Shown here piece by piece: positions 14,660-17,203 of a stretch of DNA of 17,203 nucleotides (the stretch's first letter is position 1; the number at the start of each line of letters is the position of its first letter). Both the position numbers and the translations under genes were made by a program. The stretch comes from CAZAOY01 sp964486925 (GTDB lineage Bacteria; Bacillota; Clostridia; Oscillospirales; Ruminococcaceae), in assembly GCA_964486925.1 (NCBI GenBank), contig CAZAOY010000053.1, positions 1-17,203 of the forward strand, read 5' to 3'. A model generated the notes under the pieces. That model was not told the DNA's origin and did no database searches. It was given only the letters and a program-made list of their open reading frames with translations.

Positions 14660-14917
14660 ATGAAATCATTTAGCTATACAATAAAGGACGCACAGGGTAT
14701 CCATGCAAGACCGGCGGGTATTCTGGTAAAGAAGGCGGCGGGGTTTAACTGCGCAATTACCATTACAAAGGGCGAGAAGAAGGGTGATTTAAAGAAGGTT
14801 TTTTCGGTTATGGGGTTAGCGGCAAAGTGTGGTGATGAGATTATCGTTTGCTTTGACGGTGAAGATGAAGAGTTAGCGTATAACGAGATCACACAGATTA
14901 TACAAGCGGATCTTTAA
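14660..14917 (+). CDS. ptsH: HPr-like PTS phosphocarrier with Lys at position 46, 85 aa
   Basis: Small soluble phosphocarrier between enzyme I and EIIA. The active-site His15 lies in GIHARPAG, exactly as in standard HPr. Alignment without gaps to B. subtilis HPr places Lys46 (LKKVFSVMGL, 44-53) where the regulatory Ser46 of Gram-positive HPr lies, and Ser49 where Gly is usual. Such a protein should carry phosphate for sugar import but could not be phosphorylated at that site by HPr kinase, and so should not act with CcpA. It lies between glycerate kinase and enzyme I, so it is likely dedicated to this operon. GGGGTAGGG before the ATG serves as ribosome binding site. Confidence 0.93.
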   Translation: MKSFSYTIKDAQGIHARPAGILVKKAAGFNCAITITKGEKKGDLKKVFSVMGLAAKCGDEIIVCFDGEDEELAYNEITQIIQADL

Positions 14918-14934
14918 TATAAGAGTTTTGTGAC

Positions 14935-15019
14935 TAATTGGGCAACCTAATTTTATGGGATCGCTTACTTTGTTGCCCGATTAATAATTGCAATGAAAGG
15001 TCGGAACGAGATTATTAAT
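14935..15019 (+). promoter_or_regulatory. Structured leader of the enzyme I gene with overlapping hairpins
   Basis: TAATTGGGCAAC (14935-14946) pairs with GTTGCCCGATTA (14972-14983) over 12 bp with one wobble. The end of its right arm is shared with a second possible stem, ATTAATAAT (14980-14988) with ATTATTAAT (15011-15019), so the two exclude one another at the overlap. No T run follows, so it is not a normal terminator. The enzyme I start has only a weak GAAG site, 11 nt upstream. Confidence 0.45.
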
Positions 15020-15049
15020 TAATACTGCTCGGCCGAAGTGTGATTACAT

Positions 15050-16672
15050 ATGATAGTGATTCAAGGTAAACCTGTATGCGGCGGTATCTCTATCGGTAAT
15101 ATCCTTTTTATAAAGCAGGATGATCAGGTAGTAAAACGATATCATACCGAAGATATCGATAAGGAGATACAGCGTTTTGAACAGGCACAAAAGACCGCTA
15201 TTTTAGAGTTAGACGAAGTTTTTGAGAATGCTAAGCTTGAGGTCGGTGAGGCAAGCGCTATGATATTTGACATCCATAAGATGATGCTTGATGACGATGA
15301 TTTTACAGGCTCGGTGAGGAATATTATCACCATTCAGCAGGTAAACGCAGAGTATGCGGTATCAACCACTAGCGATAACTTTGCAGAGCTGTTTGCAGTA
15401 ATGGATGATGAATACATGAAGGCGCGTGCGGCGGATGTAAGGGATATCTCGAAGCGGCTGTTAAACATTTTGCAGGGTAAGGGGTCTAAGGGGCAGGCAA
15501 TGCTATCACCTATGATTATTGCGGCGGATGACCTAGCACCTAGTGAAACGGTAACGCTTGATAAGGATATGGTTTTAGCCTTTCTAACAAGTGATGGCTC
15601 TACAAACTCCCACACCGCAATCCTTGCTAGAACCATGAATATACCCGCGATTATTGGGATTGGGGACGCCTTAGAGGTGCGGTATAACCAAAAGCTTTCG
15701 ATAGTTGATGGATATACAGGTAAAGTTTTTATTGAGCCAGATGACGACACTTTACAAAAGTACACCGAAATGCAGGAGCGGGAGCAGGAGAAAAAACGTC
15801 TGCTGACTAAGCTAAAGGGAAAGGATAACATAACTAAAAGTGGCAAACGGATAGATATCTTTGCAAATATTGGAAGCGTAAGGGATCTGGGTTTAGTACT
15901 GCAAAACGACGCAGGGGGTATAGGGCTGTTTCGTAGTGAGTTTTTATATCTGGAGAGCGAGGACTATCCATCAGAGGAAAAGCAGTTTAGTGTATACAAA
16001 AGTGTGCTTGAAACGATGGGTGGTAAGAAGGTGGTCATCCGAACCCTTGATATTGGAGCAGACAAACAGATTGAGTACTTTAATCTACCAAAAGAGGAGA
16101 ACCCTGCGCTTGGTATGAGGGCGATTAGAATCTGCCTTACCCGCCCGGAGATATTTAAAACTCAGCTTCGAGCGTTGCTTAGAGCGTCGGTGTATGGTCG
16201 ACTTTCGATAATGTTTCCTATGATTATCTCTGTTGACGAGGTAAAGAGGATCTGGGGCATTATAGACGAGATTAAGTCAGAGCTTAAAAACGAGGGGATA
16301 CCTTACTCAAATGATGTTGAGTTTGGTATCATGATTGAAACTCCCGCGGCGGCGGTTATGAGCGATGAGCTTGCAAAGCTTGTGGACTTTTTTAGTATCG
16401 GGTCGAATGATCTTACACAGTATGTACTGGCGATTGATAGGCAAAACGAGGCTTTAGATCAGTTTTGTGACGTTAAACACCCTGCTTTGCTACGGCTTAT
16501 TAAGACCGTTGCGGATAATGCGCATAAAAGTGGTATCTGGGTCGGAATCTGTGGTGAGCTTGGTGCTAATGAGGAATTGATGGAGTATTTTATCTCTATA
16601 GGAATTGATGAGCTATCGGTTGTACCGTCTGCGGTACTTCCTCTTAGAGATAAGGTTATCGGATTAGAATAG
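15050..16672 (+). CDS. ptsI: PTS enzyme I (phosphoenolpyruvate-protein phosphotransferase), 540 aa
   Basis: Cytosolic first enzyme of the PTS: takes phosphate from PEP and passes it to HPr. The N-terminal HPr-binding and phosphohistidine part has the active His188 in SDGSTNSHTAILART (181-195); the C-terminal PEP-binding barrel has GGIGLFRSEFLY, RTLDIGADKQ, NPALGMRAIR, MIETPAA, FSIGSNDLTQY and the catalytic Cys501 in GICGELGA. It is slightly shorter than general enzyme I (about 570-575). The beginning, MIVIQGKPVCGGISIGN, aligns with the usual start (KGIAASPGIAIG), so ATG 15050 is right despite a weak ribosome binding site. As last gene of the operon it may serve only this system or the whole cell; a second ptsI elsewhere cannot be excluded from this window. 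Confidence 0.95.
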   Translation: MIVIQGKPVCGGISIGNILFIKQDDQVVKRYHTEDIDKEIQRFEQAQKTAILELDEVFENAKLEVGEASAMIFDIHKMMLDDDDFTGSVRNIITIQQVNAEYAVSTTSDNFAELFAVMDDEYMKARAADVRDISKRLLNILQGKGSKGQAMLSPMIIAADDLAPSETVTLDKDMVLAFLTSDGSTNSHTAILARTMNIPAIIGIGDALEVRYNQKLSIVDGYTGKVFIEPDDDTLQKYTEMQEREQEKKRLLTKLKGKDNITKSGKRIDIFANIGSVRDLGLVLQNDAGGIGLFRSEFLYLESEDYPSEEKQFSVYKSVLETMGGKKVVIRTLDIGADKQIEYFNLPKEENPALGMRAIRICLTRPEIFKTQLRALLRASVYGRLSIMFPMIISVDEVKRIWGIIDEIKSELKNEGIPYSNDVEFGIMIETPAAAVMSDELAKLVDFFSIGSNDLTQYVLAIDRQNEALDQFCDVKHPALLRLIKTVADNAHKSGIWVGICGELGANEELMEYFISIGIDELSVVPSAVLPLRDKVIGLE

Positions 16673-16728
16673 AAAGAAAACAGGAGATGTGACGCTCGTT
16701 ACATCTCCTGTTTTCTTTCTATTCTGAT
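16663..16728. terminator. Long perfect-stem bidirectional terminator of the operon
   Basis: Arms at 16666-16690 and 16701-16725 are perfectly complementary over 25 bp; three more inner pairs and three outer ones (with wobbles) leave a GCTC loop. The left arm includes the last codons and TAG of ptsI. The core CAGGAGATGT/ACATCTCCTG followed by TTTTCTTTCT works as an intrinsic terminator on both strands, serving ptsI and the convergent membrane protein gene. Confidence 0.9.
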
Positions 16729-16740
16729 AGTTTGGTTTTA

Positions 16741-17178
16741 CTACGCTGTAGGCTGCATAGTCTTTGCAAACTGCTTGTTCTTAACTGCTCCTAAGATATA
16801 TAGCCCCGGCACGACTAGGCCAAATAGAGTTGACACTAAGCTTGCTAGGCTAAAGCCGGAGAAGATAAGCCCTAATAGTGAAAGGGCGGCGATGATTATA
16901 CCAAAGATTAGACAGCTTGTTGCCCTTTCAGGTTTGTTTGCGTTTTTGATACCAAGTATCGCGGCTACAAGCGAAAATACTGCCTGTATTAGCATTACTA
17001 CACCAAACAGTATAATAAAAGCTCCGCCTAAGGCTACACTTGTATCGGTTTCACCGCTAATCGCAACAGCCAGTCCGCCAAAAGCCAAAGTTCCAACCGC
17101 CCCAATTATCGCAAATATAGCAACGATTAACATTAAGATGCCTGTAACCTTTAAAAGAGTTCTTCCAGGTGCTTGCAT
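16741..17178 (-). CDS. Small four-helix membrane protein of unknown function, 145 aa
   Basis: Strongly hydrophobic protein with four likely membrane helices at about residues 11-38, 50-76, 87-107 and 112-133. The hydrophilic loops are short (SGETDTS at 41-47, KNANKPERA at 78-86) and a basic tail ends it (KNKQFAKT). It starts MQAPGRTLLKVTGI, with GGAGG 7 nt before the ATG. I do not recognise a named family with certainty; it resembles small DUF4064-like Firmicutes membrane proteins in size and helix layout. It is convergent with ptsI and shares its terminator, so it is not part of the mannosylglycerate operon. Confidence 0.8.
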   Translation of the reverse strand: MQAPGRTLLKVTGILMLIVAIFAIIGAVGTLAFGGLAVAISGETDTSVALGGAFIILFGVVMLIQAVFSLVAAILGIKNANKPERATSCLIFGIIIAALSLLGLIFSGFSLASLVSTLFGLVVPGLYILGAVKNKQFAKTMQPTA

Positions 17179-17203
17179 ACAAATACCTCCAAAAATAAAA
17201 TTT

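Noticed and set aside
15334..15846. Antisense ORF of 170 codons in ptsI
   Set aside because: Serine-rich mirror of the coding strand, opposite conserved enzyme I motifs.
16663..16728. Inverted repeats as ends of an insertion sequence or MITE
   Set aside because: The loop is only about 4 nt and a T-rich tract follows the core stem, the form of a terminator.
1..17203. CRISPR array, rRNA or phage structural genes
   Set aside because: No regularly spaced repeats, rRNA sequence or structural phage proteins were found.

Overview
The window reads as a Clostridia-type low-GC Gram-positive chromosome. The supporting signs are strong AGGAGG-like ribosome binding sites, GTG/TTG starts beside ATG, many intrinsic terminators, a PTS with HPr and enzyme I, and RpiR, PadR and Rrf2 regulators. 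No species can be named from the sequence alone.

Region 1 (1-1545) is the right end of an integrated mobile element. It holds a truncated ParA-type ATPase gene, a DUF3970-like small gene and a 24-codon leader ORF, all on the minus strand and overlapping. Divergent from them is a tyrosine recombinase whose stop codon lies 1 nt before a 47-nt 3' fragment of a tRNA-Gln(UUG) gene. The fragment has its T arm, 3' acceptor strand and CCA but no 5' half, so it is best read as the displaced attachment site. The original tRNA terminator follows.

Region 2 (1545-7740) is mixed chromosome: a family-6 UDG-like deoxyinosine glycosylase, SelO, an AT-rich DUF3825-like gene, a PhnB/VOC-type gene killed by two in-frame amber codons, an Rrf2 Fe-S-type regulator, and a PadR regulator in an operon with a BioB-like radical SAM enzyme of unknown substrate. 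Most units are separated by clear hairpin terminators.

Region 3 (7740-16730) is the highlight: an apparently self-contained operon for 2-O-alpha-mannosyl-D-glycerate. The order is RpiR regulator, PTS EIIABC (MngA-like), GH38 mannosylglycerate hydrolase (MngB-like), glycerate kinase, HPr and enzyme I, ending in a roughly 28-31-bp hairpin terminator. The proposed flow is PEP -> EI -> HPr -> EIIABC, import as mannosyl-6-phosphate-glycerate, cleavage to mannose-6-phosphate and glycerate, then glycerate to 2-phosphoglycerate, one enolase step from PEP. The HPr has Lys at the position of the regulatory Ser46, suggesting a private phosphocarrier outside HPr-kinase control. The leaders of the glycerate kinase and enzyme I genes can form competing hairpins.

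Region 4 (16741-17203) is a small four-helix membrane protein on the minus strand, converging on the operon terminator.
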